Source: Paludibacteraceae bacterium (GTDB lineage: Bacteria > Bacteroidota > Bacteroidia > Bacteroidales > Paludibacteraceae). From it: 33,975 nucleotides of DNA. The translations under genes were made by a program, and so were the position numbers. The notes under the pieces were generated by a model that did not search any database, had not been told where the DNA came from, and saw nothing but the letters and a program-made list of their open reading frames with translations. This document shows positions 22,635 through 29,899 of this stretch, piece after piece. The stretch is from positions 1-33,975 of the forward strand of contig JAFSQV010000004.1 of the NCBI GenBank assembly GCA_017446455.1. The letters are read 5' to 3'. How positions within the stretch are numbered: the first letter of the stretch is position 1; each line of letters opens with the position of its first letter.

Positions 22635-23159
22635 TTATTCGCTTACTACCCGCAAACAATGGCAAGGACTATAGGCATAGTGAAAACTCAAAAATTTGAT
22701 AGCACTCCCGCTGTTTTCTATCTTAAGATAGTAGTTACCCTTCGCGGGCATAGGAGCGTTAATCGCATAGGCGACAAACATGTCTGAAGAAGTGATATCG
22801 GTCCACGTGCTATTATCCGTGGAAATTAAGATCCGCACGCCGGTCAGTTTAGATGCCACATTATGCGTCACATTAAGGTGCGTCATATTCTCCACGGCCG
22901 GAGAAGTCTGCACAACGCCTCCCCCTGCCGGTAAGGCGATACAATACGCTGCCTCGTTTAATCCAAAACTTCCTCCGTCAGAACAGGTATAGGTAATCTG
23001 ATCGGTAACACCTACCGTATAATCACTACTGGCCCGATAAGGGAACGTCAACGTACCTCCCCTTGCCATATCGTCAAAATTGTGCGTAAAACTCTCAGCC
23101 CTGCAATACGCAGCGCTGAGAGTGCACATACTTAACAATACAATTGCTATCTTTTTCAT
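22635..23159 (-). CDS. Small secreted beta-rich protein in the M6/S26/PqqD operon
   Basis: 174 residues with a signal peptide (KKIAIVLLSMCTLSAAYCRA, cleavage near residue 21). The mature part is rich in S, T, N and aromatic residues and looks like a beta-sandwich or carbohydrate-binding module (FTHNFDDMARGGTLTFPY, GVRILISTDNSTWTDI, YYLKIENSGSAIKFLSFHY). It ends abruptly in PCHCLRVVSE and lacks the shared C-terminal tail carried by other secreted proteins here; the final CxC might be a modification, metal-binding or disulfide site. Start and stop abut the neighbours with zero spacing (TAAATG on both sides), so it is translated in step with the protease upstream and the signal-peptidase-like gene downstream. 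Family not recognised. Confidence 0.8.
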   Translation of the reverse strand: MKKIAIVLLSMCTLSAAYCRAESFTHNFDDMARGGTLTFPYRASSDYTVGVTDQITYTCSDGGSFGLNEAAYCIALPAGGGVVQTSPAVENMTHLNVTHNVASKLTGVRILISTDNSTWTDITSSDMFVAYAINAPMPAKGNYYLKIENSGSAIKFLSFHYAYSPCHCLRVVSE

Positions 23160-25472
23160 TTATCGGATACGCTCACCGGTGATGGTGAATTCTTCGTCAC
23201 CGCGGATGATCACAATACGACCTTCGCGGATCACTTTGACTGCCGCCGGTTTTGCGATCTCAATGTCCTCGATACCTTGTCCGCCGCAACCGCTAACCGC
23301 ACTGTAGTCGGTCAACTTAGCACCGGCTCCGCCTCCGATCTCCAGGTCGAAGTACTCGGTACCATTGATATTGCTGGTCGAATAAGCGCCGAATACGTTG
23401 TATGTGCCCGCGCGGAACGCAAGTGCACGACCGGTATTGGTAGTCGAGTTAACGCGCCAGGAACCTTGCGTGCCGGCCTCGATAGCCCAAGTGTATGCCG
23501 TGTTAGCCAGACTTACGTTGGTCTTTGAGCCATTGGAAAGGTATTTACCGCCTGTCTGGATGGTGAATCCGCCGGTGACAGGAGTCAATACAAATTCAGC
23601 AGCTTCTGCTTCGCTGGTCGTAGGTTGCACCTTATTGGCGCTGCTTACCGAACTGGTAGCATAATACTTCGTTCCGTTCACATTCGCGTAGATCTTGAAC
23701 GTTCCGCCGGTAACGCCGTCAAAAGCTGCCTCACCGCTTCCACTTGTTTGGGTAGCAAAGATCGCATAGAACTTAGCGCCTTCTTCTACGTCATCACCTG
23801 CTTTGACTAACTTCGGAGCGACAGCCTCGCTCTCATAACTTGCGTTCGCGCACCATCCGATGAATACGCGATCGCCGCAAGCCGTAGGCTCATCACTCGG
23901 CAAAACAACCTTTCCTAAGTCCGTACATTGATTGGTCTCAAAGAGTTTTCCATCCGAGAACCATTGCACATCGAACGGCTCGATAGGCTCTACCGGTTCT
24001 TCAATATATACCAGCGTGATATTACTTCCGCTTTTCTTGATATCCTTCAGCGGTTTGCCGCTTACGCCATCCCATGAGTTCTTCAGCGACGAACCGCTAC
24101 CGTACGGCCATACGTTCTTTGTGCCATAGCTGGCACCTATTTTTGTGCCATTCGGAATTTCCAAAGTATATCTGGGGTTTCCTGATGTATTATTCGGCGT
24201 ATTGCTCGACCAAGCAGAAGAGCTGAAGTTCACCTTCCAAATCAGCATACCCGCTGCAGGAATATCGATGTCCCATCCTTTCTTTTGACGACACTCGATA
24301 TAATAGTTCAGTCCATTCGTAGTAGCCGTCTGCTGTTTGCCGGAAGCATTGATTTGATAGGTATTGTAATTTTCTGTTCCGTTCGGATAGAGTGTCAGAA
24401 CGGCGCCTTCATTGCCTAAGTTAACCGGTGTTGCCCAGCCGAAGAAATATTTCTCCCATGCACTGTAGTTAGGCGGGCAGTGACCGTCTCCATTATATGC
24501 GCCGCCATCCATAACGTCCCAATCGTTGGGGGTTACTTCATTATTGTAGTTATCTCCATACTTCGTATCATAGAAATCCGGCAAGCCCATTACGTGACCA
24601 AACTCATGGCAGAGCGTACCAATACCGCCGAGGGTGTTACCGGACAACTCACTCGACATCGCGTAGTTATCAATCTTCTTGCCGCCCAACGTGCGCTGCG
24701 CATTCGTGTACGTGCAGTATCCATAACTGATAGCAGAGCTTACATCCCAGTTATGCGGCCAGATAGTGGTAGAAGCACCGCCGTCTGCCTGACCCTTACC
24801 GGCATAGATCACATATACGAAATCGACCTTGCCATCGTTGTTCGAGTCATAATCTGCCCAGTTAATAGTAAATTGCTGATTGGCGAGAATACAAGCTTCT
24901 ACTACAGCGTCGGTAGCATGCTGGTCGTCGCCCTCTTCGCTACCGTCCGTTCCATAATACGACACATTGCGGCTAAGCGTCACCGGACCGAACACATCAA
25001 ACACCGGGTGGTATGCGCCGCTACTCTGGTCCGCAAAATACTGTGCTGCAGAGGGATAACCGCTATTGACCGTACAATTGTCCGAGTTACAAAGCTCATC
25101 GAAGGTAGCCTGCGTATGGCCGGATTTCATTTGGCTGTCTTTGAAGTTCGCCAAGATAACAACACCCTTCGGCGCCAAGTTCGGCTCTACACCTATATCT
25201 TTGCGTTGACGGCGAGCAGCCGCTTGAGCATGAAGCGCTTTCGCTTTTGCGGGCGTCGGAGCGTCGCCAACCACTTGGAATTGACCATTGATCTCACGCA
25301 CTTGTTTTCCTTCGCGGTTGATGGTGTAGTGATAGAACTCATCACCAATCACCTGCACCTCGATTGTAGTACCATCGGCTTGCGTGCGGGTTTGCCATCC
25401 GCGTCTCGCCGGCACTGCATAGGCCATCATCGCGATGACACATACAATGATTAAAGATACGATTTTTTTCAT
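23160..25472 (-). CDS. Secreted M6-family metalloprotease with InlB-type repeat and shared C-terminal tail
   Basis: 770 residues. Signal peptide ~1-19 (VSLIIVCVIAMMAYA). Residues ~20-95 are the propeptide (PARRG, later GDEFYHYTINREG). The catalytic domain starts near NLAPKGVVILANFKD. It contains [20 protein letters not shown] and the zinc site HEFGHVMGLPD (His289, Glu290, His293, Asp299), with WDVMDGG as the Met-turn, all typical of M6 (immune-inhibitor-A-like) peptidases. After ~500 follow an InlB/Listeria-Bacteroides-like repeat (FIGWCANASYE, KFYAIFAT), a ricin-like or Ig-like domain, and the tail GIEDIEIAKPA...VKVIREGRIVIIRG. First gene of a four-gene operon with its own promoter. A second M6 protease is encoded at 28292-29899. 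Confidence 0.9.
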   Translation of the reverse strand: MKKIVSLIIVCVIAMMAYAVPARRGWQTRTQADGTTIEVQVIGDEFYHYTINREGKQVREINGQFQVVGDAPTPAKAKALHAQAAARRQRKDIGVEPNLAPKGVVILANFKDSQMKSGHTQATFDELCNSDNCTVNSGYPSAAQYFADQSSGAYHPVFDVFGPVTLSRNVSYYGTDGSEEGDDQHATDAVVEACILANQQFTINWADYDSNNDGKVDFVYVIYAGKGQADGGASTTIWPHNWDVSSAISYGYCTYTNAQRTLGGKKIDNYAMSSELSGNTLGGIGTLCHEFGHVMGLPDFYDTKYGDNYNNEVTPNDWDVMDGGAYNGDGHCPPNYSAWEKYFFGWATPVNLGNEGAVLTLYPNGTENYNTYQINASGKQQTATTNGLNYYIECRQKKGWDIDIPAAGMLIWKVNFSSSAWSSNTPNNTSGNPRYTLEIPNGTKIGASYGTKNVWPYGSGSSLKNSWDGVSGKPLKDIKKSGSNITLVYIEEPVEPIEPFDVQWFSDGKLFETNQCTDLGKVVLPSDEPTACGDRVFIGWCANASYESEAVAPKLVKAGDDVEEGAKFYAIFATQTSGSGEAAFDGVTGGTFKIYANVNGTKYYATSSVSSANKVQPTTSEAEAAEFVLTPVTGGFTIQTGGKYLSNGSKTNVSLANTAYTWAIEAGTQGSWRVNSTTNTGRALAFRAGTYNVFGAYSTSNINGTEYFDLEIGGGAGAKLTDYSAVSGCGGQGIEDIEIAKPAAVKVIREGRIVIIRGDEEFTITGERIR

Positions 25473-25541
25473 TTTGTTGAGTTAAATTTATTGTTTTTTC
25501 GTTAAATATTTGCGTTTCTTCCATTAAATGTTCTATATGTA

Positions 25542-25557
25542 TTTCCACGAGTGGAAA
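25542..25557 (-). promoter_or_regulatory. Perfect palindromic hairpin at the transcription start of the M6 operon
   Basis: TTTCCAC GA GTGGAAA, a 7-bp perfect stem with a 2-nt turn. On the minus strand it lies 6-22 nt after the -7 box, so it would sit at the extreme 5' end of the mRNA or act as an operator over the start point. The rest of 25473-25680 is AT-rich and non-coding. Confidence 0.6.
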
Positions 25558-25563
25558 AGTGTG

Positions 25564-25595
25564 CAAAGTTACGGCTTTTTTGGCACATACGCAAA
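25564..25595 (-). promoter_or_regulatory. Bacteroidetes-type promoter of the M6/secreted/S26/PqqD operon
   Basis: Minus strand: TTTG (25595-25592), exactly 20 nt, TAACTTTG (25571-25564). Full consensus match, ~85 nt before the ATG at 25472. Confidence 0.8.
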
Positions 25596-25764
25596 TTTTT
25601 TGACCGAAAAATGCAATATGCGTGTATTTTTTGACGAAACTTGTGTAAATTTGTTTTTTATCTCCTTTTAACCATAGCGTATGTGCGCGAGGTTTTGTAT
25701 CTTTGCCCTCGCTATTGCATATAACACAAAAACTATACCAATTTTTATTAACCAAAAATTTAAA

Positions 25765-26052
25765 TCTATTAACGGCGTGGTAAACACCGAGGTTGGTACG
25801 CTTAATACCACAAAAGTGGTGTCTGCCGCTATCGAAGTTCCTGCCGGAAAAGTAGTTCTTCAAGGAGCATTCGAGGACGGAACAACACAGTATTTGCGTG
25901 TTTACAAACTTACGTTTGCCACCGAGAAACCCGATCCGCAAGGCATAGAGGATCTTGAGGCTTCGGAGCAGGCTGTGAAATTCATCCAAGACGGACAGAT
26001 TTTGATCCGCCGCGGAGAGAAAATCTTCACCGTAACCGGTCAAGAGAAGTAA
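25765..26052 (+). pseudogene. Headless C-terminal fragment of a secreted protein with the shared tail
   Basis: An open frame gives VSAAIEVPAGKVVLQGAF, YLRVYKLTFATEKPDPQ and then the shared tail GIEDLEASEQAVKFIQDGQ..IRRG...FTVTG, ending in TAA with a terminator 30 nt later. No signal peptide or convincing start exists: upstream is AT-rich leader-like sequence, and a lone -7-like box TATCTTTG (25698-25705) has no -33 partner at the right distance. The in-frame GTG at 25777 would yield a non-secreted 91-residue product. The simplest reading is that a deletion fused an old promoter and leader to the last ~90 codons of a secreted protein. Alternatively it could be a tail reservoir for recombination. 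Confidence is good that it derives from such a gene, lower that it is dead. Confidence 0.65.
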
Positions 26053-26081
26053 TTGGCACACCAGCTATAGGTTAAGGAAGA

Positions 26082-26109
26082 ACAGCTCGCAGCAACGCGG
26101 GCTGTTTTT
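26082..26109 (+). terminator. Rho-independent terminator after the C-terminal fragment
   Basis: Stem ACAGCTCGC / GCGGGCTGT (nine pairs including one G-T wobble), loop AGCAAC, followed by TTTTT (26105-26109 in part). Oriented for rightward transcription. Confidence 0.8.
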
Positions 26110-26135
26110 CGATGATAAGGGAGGATTAAACAAAA

Positions 26136-26190
26136 GAGCAAAGAGGCAACAAAGGGATAGCAAAGAAGTAGCAAAGGAATAGCAAAACAC
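26136..26190 (+). repeat. 11-nt tandem repeat, five degenerate copies (family 1)
   Basis: Units GAGCAAAGAGG, CAACAAAGGGA, TAGCAAAGAAG, TAGCAAAGGAA and TAGCAAAACAC, core GCAAAG. Non-coding, between the terminator and the mlaE promoter. Confidence 0.8.
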
Positions 26191-26208
26191 CCTGATCCAA
26201 CCCCGAAA

Positions 26209-26252
26209 ATCTCGCACTTATCTCGTACTTATGACGCACTTATCTCGCACTA
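26209..26252 (+). repeat. 11-nt tandem repeat, four degenerate copies (family 2)
   Basis: Units ATCTCGCACTT, ATCTCGTACTT, ATGACGCACTT and ATCTCGCACTA. Same period as family 1 but a different sequence, 18 nt further on. Confidence 0.85.
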
Positions 26253-26274
26253 ATTTTTGCACCTTATTATGTTG

Positions 26275-26299
26275 GTATTATATACTATGTATATAATAC
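26275..26299 (+). promoter_or_regulatory. AT-rich perfect inverted repeat upstream of the mlaE promoter
   Basis: GTATTATATAC, TAT, GTATATAATAC: 11-bp perfect arms with a 3-nt centre, 47 nt before the -33 box. It could be an operator or a cruciform; no T-run follows, so it is not a terminator. Confidence 0.6.
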
Positions 26300-26345
26300 T
26301 GTAGTTTATGCAAAAATGAAAGAAAAAATAAAAAACGCGCGAATA

Positions 26346-26377
26346 TTTGCATATATGCAAAATTTTTTGTACTTTTG
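26346..26377 (+). promoter_or_regulatory. Bacteroidetes-type promoter of the mlaE-led operon
   Basis: TTTG (26346-26349), exactly 20 nt, TACTTTTG (26370-26377). Full match. The -33 box is the left edge of a perfect 16-nt palindrome TTTGCATATATGCAAA (26346-26361). The start codon is at 26415. Confidence 0.8.
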
Positions 26378-26414
26378 CACGATTTTTGTATTTTAAGGGT
26401 GAAAAGGACTGTTT

Positions 26415-27152
26415 ATGCAAATATTACGACACATAGGAGAATATACCTTACTGATGGGCAAAGTGCTGCGGATTCCTGACAGGCAACGGATGTTCTGGCG
26501 GCAGTACAGCCGCGAGTTGGAGAAGCAGGGATTGCAGAGTTTGCCAATTGTGCTGATCATTTCCGTTTTCATAGGTGCCATATTGACGATTCAAGCAAAG
26601 ACGAATACTGAGAACCCGTTGCTTCCTACCTACACAGTAGGTTTGCTGACTCGCGAGACTTTGTTGCTGGAGTTCTCGAGCACTATTCTCTGTCTGATAT
26701 TAGCGGGCAAGGTAGGATCGAATATCGCGTCAGAGATCGGTACGATGCGTATCACGGAGCAGATTGATGCGATGGAGATTATGGGCGTGAACAGCGCCAA
26801 CTACCTGATTTTGCCGAAGATTCTGGCGTTTGTAACCATGATGCCTATGCTGGTGATTATCTCCACCGCCGTAGGCCTGGTAGGCGGATGGGCGGTAGGT
26901 GCGTTCACGGACATCATCACGGTGCATGATTACTTGGTAGGTGTGCAATACGCGTTCAATCCATACTATGTATGGTACGGAATCATCAAGAGTCTGGTGT
27001 TCGCGTTTGTGATCACAAGTATGGCGAGTTACTATGGTTACTACGCGCGGGGAGGCGCGTTGGAAGTAGGTCGCGCAAGCACCAATGCCGTCGTAAACAG
27101 CAATATAATGATTCTATTCCTCGACCTCATCTTGAGTAAATTATTGTTATGA
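26415..27152 (+). CDS. mlaE: MlaE-family ABC transporter permease (phospholipid transport)
   Basis: 245 residues, integral inner-membrane protein of the Mla/YrbE family that, with an MlaF ATPase and an MCE protein, moves phospholipids between the membranes. Hydrophobic helices begin at ~45 (SLPIVLIISVFIGAILTIQ). Diagnostic regions are LILAGKVGSNIASEIGTMRITEQIDAMEIMGVN (in outline AG..G..IA.E.G.M..TEQIDA...MG) and the C-terminal YARGGALEVGRASTNAVV. Length is normal. It is the first gene after a perfect promoter. The stop overlaps the mlaF start (ATGA). Confidence 0.92.
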   Translation: MQILRHIGEYTLLMGKVLRIPDRQRMFWRQYSRELEKQGLQSLPIVLIISVFIGAILTIQAKTNTENPLLPTYTVGLLTRETLLLEFSSTILCLILAGKVGSNIASEIGTMRITEQIDAMEIMGVNSANYLILPKILAFVTMMPMLVIISTAVGLVGGWAVGAFTDIITVHDYLVGVQYAFNPYYVWYGIIKSLVFAFVITSMASYYGYYARGGALEVGRASTNAVVNSNIMILFLDLILSKLLL

Positions 27153-27907
27153 TCGAAGTTAAAGATATAGTAAAGAGTTTTGACGGGAACGTGGTGTTGG
27201 ACCATGTTTCGGCGACGCTGCGGGACGGGGAAGTGAACATGATCATCGGTCAGTCGGGTAGCGGTAAGACGGTGTTTATGAAATCTCTGATCGGTCTACA
27301 TTCCGTTGATAGCGGACAGATATTATACGACGGCCGCGACTTGGCGAAGATGAAAGAACGCGAGATCCGCGAGTTGCACCGCGAGGTGGGCATGCTTTTC
27401 CAGGGATCGGCGCTCTTCGACTCGATGACCGTAATGGAGAATGTGCTCTTTCCGATGGAGATGTTCAGCCGTCAGACACGCGAGCAAATGCAAGCGCGCG
27501 CGGAGTTTTGTCTGCGACGCGTAGAAATGCCGGAGCGTGTATGGCACCTCATGCCGAGCGAGATATCCGGTGGTCAGCAGAAACGTGTGGCAATCGCCCG
27601 CGCGATAGTGCTGGAGCCGCGTTACCTTTTCTGCGACGAACCCAACTCGGGTCTCGATCCGAAGACAAGTCTCGTCATCGATGCGCTCATACAGGACATC
27701 ACCCGCGAGTATAAGATCTGTACCATCGTCAATAGTCATGATATGAACTCCATCATGGAGATCGGCGATAACATCATCTTCCTCAAGGACGGCAAGAAAG
27801 AGTGGCAAGGTAGCCGCCATGAAATTATGACAAGCGAGAACGAAGCGCTCAACGACTTCGTCTTCGCATCGGATCTGTTCAAAAAAGTAAAACAAGCAAA
27901 TAGTTAA
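27149..27907 (+). CDS. mlaF: MlaF-family ABC transporter ATP-binding protein
   Basis: 252 residues, cytoplasmic ATPase partner of MlaE. It has the Walker A motif GQSGSGKTV (~34-42), the Q-loop region VGMLFQGSALFDSMTVMENV typical of MlaF, the signature SGGQQKR, Walker B YLFCDEPNSGLDP and the switch histidine in NSHDM. The 4-nt overlap with mlaE shows coupling. An MCE-domain partner (MlaD), often the next gene, is absent here; a secreted propeptide-like protein follows 5 nt later. The MCE protein may be encoded elsewhere in the genome. Confidence 0.92.
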   Translation: MIEVKDIVKSFDGNVVLDHVSATLRDGEVNMIIGQSGSGKTVFMKSLIGLHSVDSGQILYDGRDLAKMKEREIRELHREVGMLFQGSALFDSMTVMENVLFPMEMFSRQTREQMQARAEFCLRRVEMPERVWHLMPSEISGGQQKRVAIARAIVLEPRYLFCDEPNSGLDPKTSLVIDALIQDITREYKICTIVNSHDMNSIMEIGDNIIFLKDGKKEWQGSRHEIMTSENEALNDFVFASDLFKKVKQANS

Positions 27908-27912
27908 AACAT

Positions 27913-28272
27913 ATGAAAAAGATTCTCTTATTGGTAGCCATGATGGCTACAATGGTTTTGGGCGCGCAGGCTCAAGAAGCAGAGGCCGCTCCGCGCCACA
28001 ACGTACCGGCTTACCGCGGACTGATTGTTCGCGACCTGCCGAACGGATACCAGTTGCGTACCTACCTGCGCGGTGATGAACACTTCCATTGGTCGATGAC
28101 CGAAGACGGATGGCAGATCATCGAGACCTCCAAAGGATGGTTCAAATACGCCAAACTGAATCGCAAAGGACAGGTCGTTTCGCACTGGCGCAAAGCGCAT
28201 AATGCGGAAGACCGCGGCCGTTGCGAGAAGAAATGGTTAGAGAAGCACGGAATAAAAAAAGTAGTTGCATAA
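27913..28272 (+). CDS. Stand-alone secreted protein resembling an M6-protease propeptide
   Basis: 119 residues with a signal peptide (KKILLLVAMMATMVLGAQA, cleavage near residue 20). The mature part contains PAYRGLIVRDLPNG, then TYLRGDEHFHW and DGWQIIET. This matches the propeptides of both M6 proteases in the window: [14 protein letters not shown]...[11 protein letters not shown] in the next gene and PARRG...GDEFYHY in the 23160-25472 protein. No protease domain, zinc motif or shared tail follows; it ends in a basic helix-like tail (KKWLEKHGIKKVVA). It lies 5 nt after mlaF and 19 nt before the second M6 protease. Known stand-alone propeptide homologues act as protease inhibitors or folding helpers; such a role here is inference. 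Confidence 0.8.
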   Translation: MKKILLLVAMMATMVLGAQAQEAEAAPRHNVPAYRGLIVRDLPNGYQLRTYLRGDEHFHWSMTEDGWQIIETSKGWFKYAKLNRKGQVVSHWRKAHNAEDRGRCEKKWLEKHGIKKVVA

Positions 28273-28291
28273 CTACATAATAATAGGTATT

Positions 28292-29899
28292 ATGAAAAAG
28301 TTTATTAGTCTGATGAGTTGTTTGGTCCTCGCCGGGATGGTGATGGCTAAACCCGCGTACCGCGGTCCGATCGTTCAGGTCGCCGAAGACGGTACGGAAA
28401 AAACAGTGTATCTGCATGGTGATGAGCATTTCAGCTATATGACCGATGAATCCGGTGTATGGTTGGACGAGACGACGCTCAAACCGATGACATCCGCGCA
28501 GAAAGAGTTCCGCATGGCGCAGAAAGCCAAAGCACGCCGTGCGCCGCAAGCTACCGAAGCTACCCAAGCCGGAGGCGCACCGAACCTCGCGCCGCATGGA
28601 CTGGTGATCTTGGCGAACTTCCAAGATAAGACCTTCGGTACCGATAAGGCCACGATGGACTCCATGCTGACCGGTATGAATTTCACGCGTAACTATTCGT
28701 ACAAGAAGAAAGAGGGCGGCGAGACAGTCACCATCAGGATCAAGAGTAAAGGCAGTGCACGGCAGTATTTCTACGACCAGAGTTATGGTCAGTACAATCC
28801 CACCTTTGATGTGATTGGTCCGGTGACGGTTAGTCAGAACTTTGCCTATTACGGCGAGCCGGTGAAAGATGCGCAAGGGAATGTCACCGCGCACGATAAG
28901 AATCCGCGCGAACTGATCAAAGAGGCATGTCAGTTAGCCGACGAAGCAGGAGTGGATTTCTCCCAATACGACAATGACCACGACGGATATGTGGACTTCG
29001 TGTACGTCATCTATGCCGGCTACGGCGAAGCGGATGGCGGCGGCGCGAACACGATCTGGCCGCACCAATGGAGTATGGCGCCCTTGGCTATTAAGATTGA
29101 TAACAAACTGCTCGGCCGATATGCCTGCGGATGCGAGTTGAATAACATCAGTAAGGTATACGACGGTATCGGTACCTTCTGCCATGAGTTCAGCCACGTA
29201 TTGGGTCTGCCGGACTTCTATGTAACGGCTGATATGGACAACCCGCCTCATACTTTGTGCGACTGGTCCATCATGGATTACGGTCCATACAACAACGATG
29301 GTAACACCCCACCCGCTTACTCGGCATACGAGCGCTTCTACATGGGTTGGTTGACGCCGCGTCTGTTGGTGGACCAGGAGAAAGTGACGTTGCATAACAT
29401 CAACGAAGGCGAAGGAGAGTCGCTCCTCATCTCGGAGAATAACCAATTGCCGTCGAGCGGTTGGAATCCCCTCCCGAGGATATTCTACACGCTGGAGGCA
29501 CGCGTTAAAAAAGGCTGGGACGAGTTCCTGCCCGGCGAAGGCATGCTCATCACCAGAATCTCGTACAACCAGGCAAAATGGCAGGGCAACTCGGTGAACA
29601 ACGATCCGAACAACATGGGTGTGGATATTCTGGAGGCAACGACGAACTACACCAAGAAAGGTCTCGCTACGGATGCTTTCCCCGAAGGGGCAACAGAATG
29701 GACACTTGTGGAGGACCATGAGATCACAGGAATCACGCGCAATTTGCGTAGCGGATCGGTGATCTTCTACTATCGTGGAAACCCGCAGGGTATCGAAGAT
29801 ATCGAGGACGGCAAAGCCGCGCAGAAAATTCTGCGCGACGGTAAAGTAGTGATCCTTCGCGGAGGTGTAGAGTATGACCTCAACGGACGTAAATTATGA
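28292..29899 (+). CDS. Secreted M6-family metalloprotease with shared C-terminal tail
   Basis: 535 residues from the ATG at 28292, which opens a clear signal peptide ([18 protein letters not shown]); codons further upstream do not. Propeptide ~20-85 ([15 protein letters not shown]). Catalytic domain from [15 protein letters not shown], with [20 protein letters not shown] and the zinc site [11 protein letters not shown] (His298, Glu299, His302, Asp308), then WSIMDYG as the Met-turn. The tail [29 protein letters not shown] ends the protein. It is shorter than the other M6 protease because it lacks the InlB-like and following domain. It overlaps xth by 4 nt (ATGA). Probably cell-surface or secreted, degrading host or dietary protein or processing surface proteins. 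Confidence 0.9.
   Translation: MKKFISLMSCLVLAGMVMAKPAYRGPIVQVAEDGTEKTVYLHGDEHFSYMTDESGVWLDETTLKPMTSAQKEFRMAQKAKARRAPQATEATQAGGAPNLAPHGLVILANFQDKTFGTDKATMDSMLTGMNFTRNYSYKKKEGGETVTIRIKSKGSARQYFYDQSYGQYNPTFDVIGPVTVSQNFAYYGEPVKDAQGNVTAHDKNPRELIKEACQLADEAGVDFSQYDNDHDGYVDFVYVIYAGYGEADGGGANTIWPHQWSMAPLAIKIDNKLLGRYACGCELNNISKVYDGIGTFCHEFSHVLGLPDFYVTADMDNPPHTLCDWSIMDYGPYNNDGNTPPAYSAYERFYMGWLTPRLLVDQEKVTLHNINEGEGESLLISENNQLPSSGWNPLPRIFYTLEARVKKGWDEFLPGEGMLITRISYNQAKWQGNSVNNDPNNMGVDILEATTNYTKKGLATDAFPEGATEWTLVEDHEITGITRNLRSGSVIFYYRGNPQGIEDIEDGKAAQKILRDGKVVILRGGVEYDLNGRKL

Noticed and set aside
10675-25472. The accessory block as a mobile element or prophage
   Set aside because: No transposase, integrase, phage structural gene, tRNA target or flanking direct repeat was seen. 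It looks like a surface-protein island of unknown origin.
25698-25705. TATCTTTG as a full promoter for the C-terminal fragment
   Set aside because: The -7 word is good but no TTTG lies at the required distance, so I mention it only as a possible relic.
25342-26061. A 239-codon minus-strand frame spanning the M6 operon promoter
   Set aside because: It runs through a perfect promoter, a hairpin and AT-rich non-coding sequence, and its N-terminal part opposes the tail-bearing fragment.
26136-26252. The 11-nt repeats as a CRISPR array
   Set aside because: Units are directly adjacent with no spacers, far too short, and there are no cas genes.
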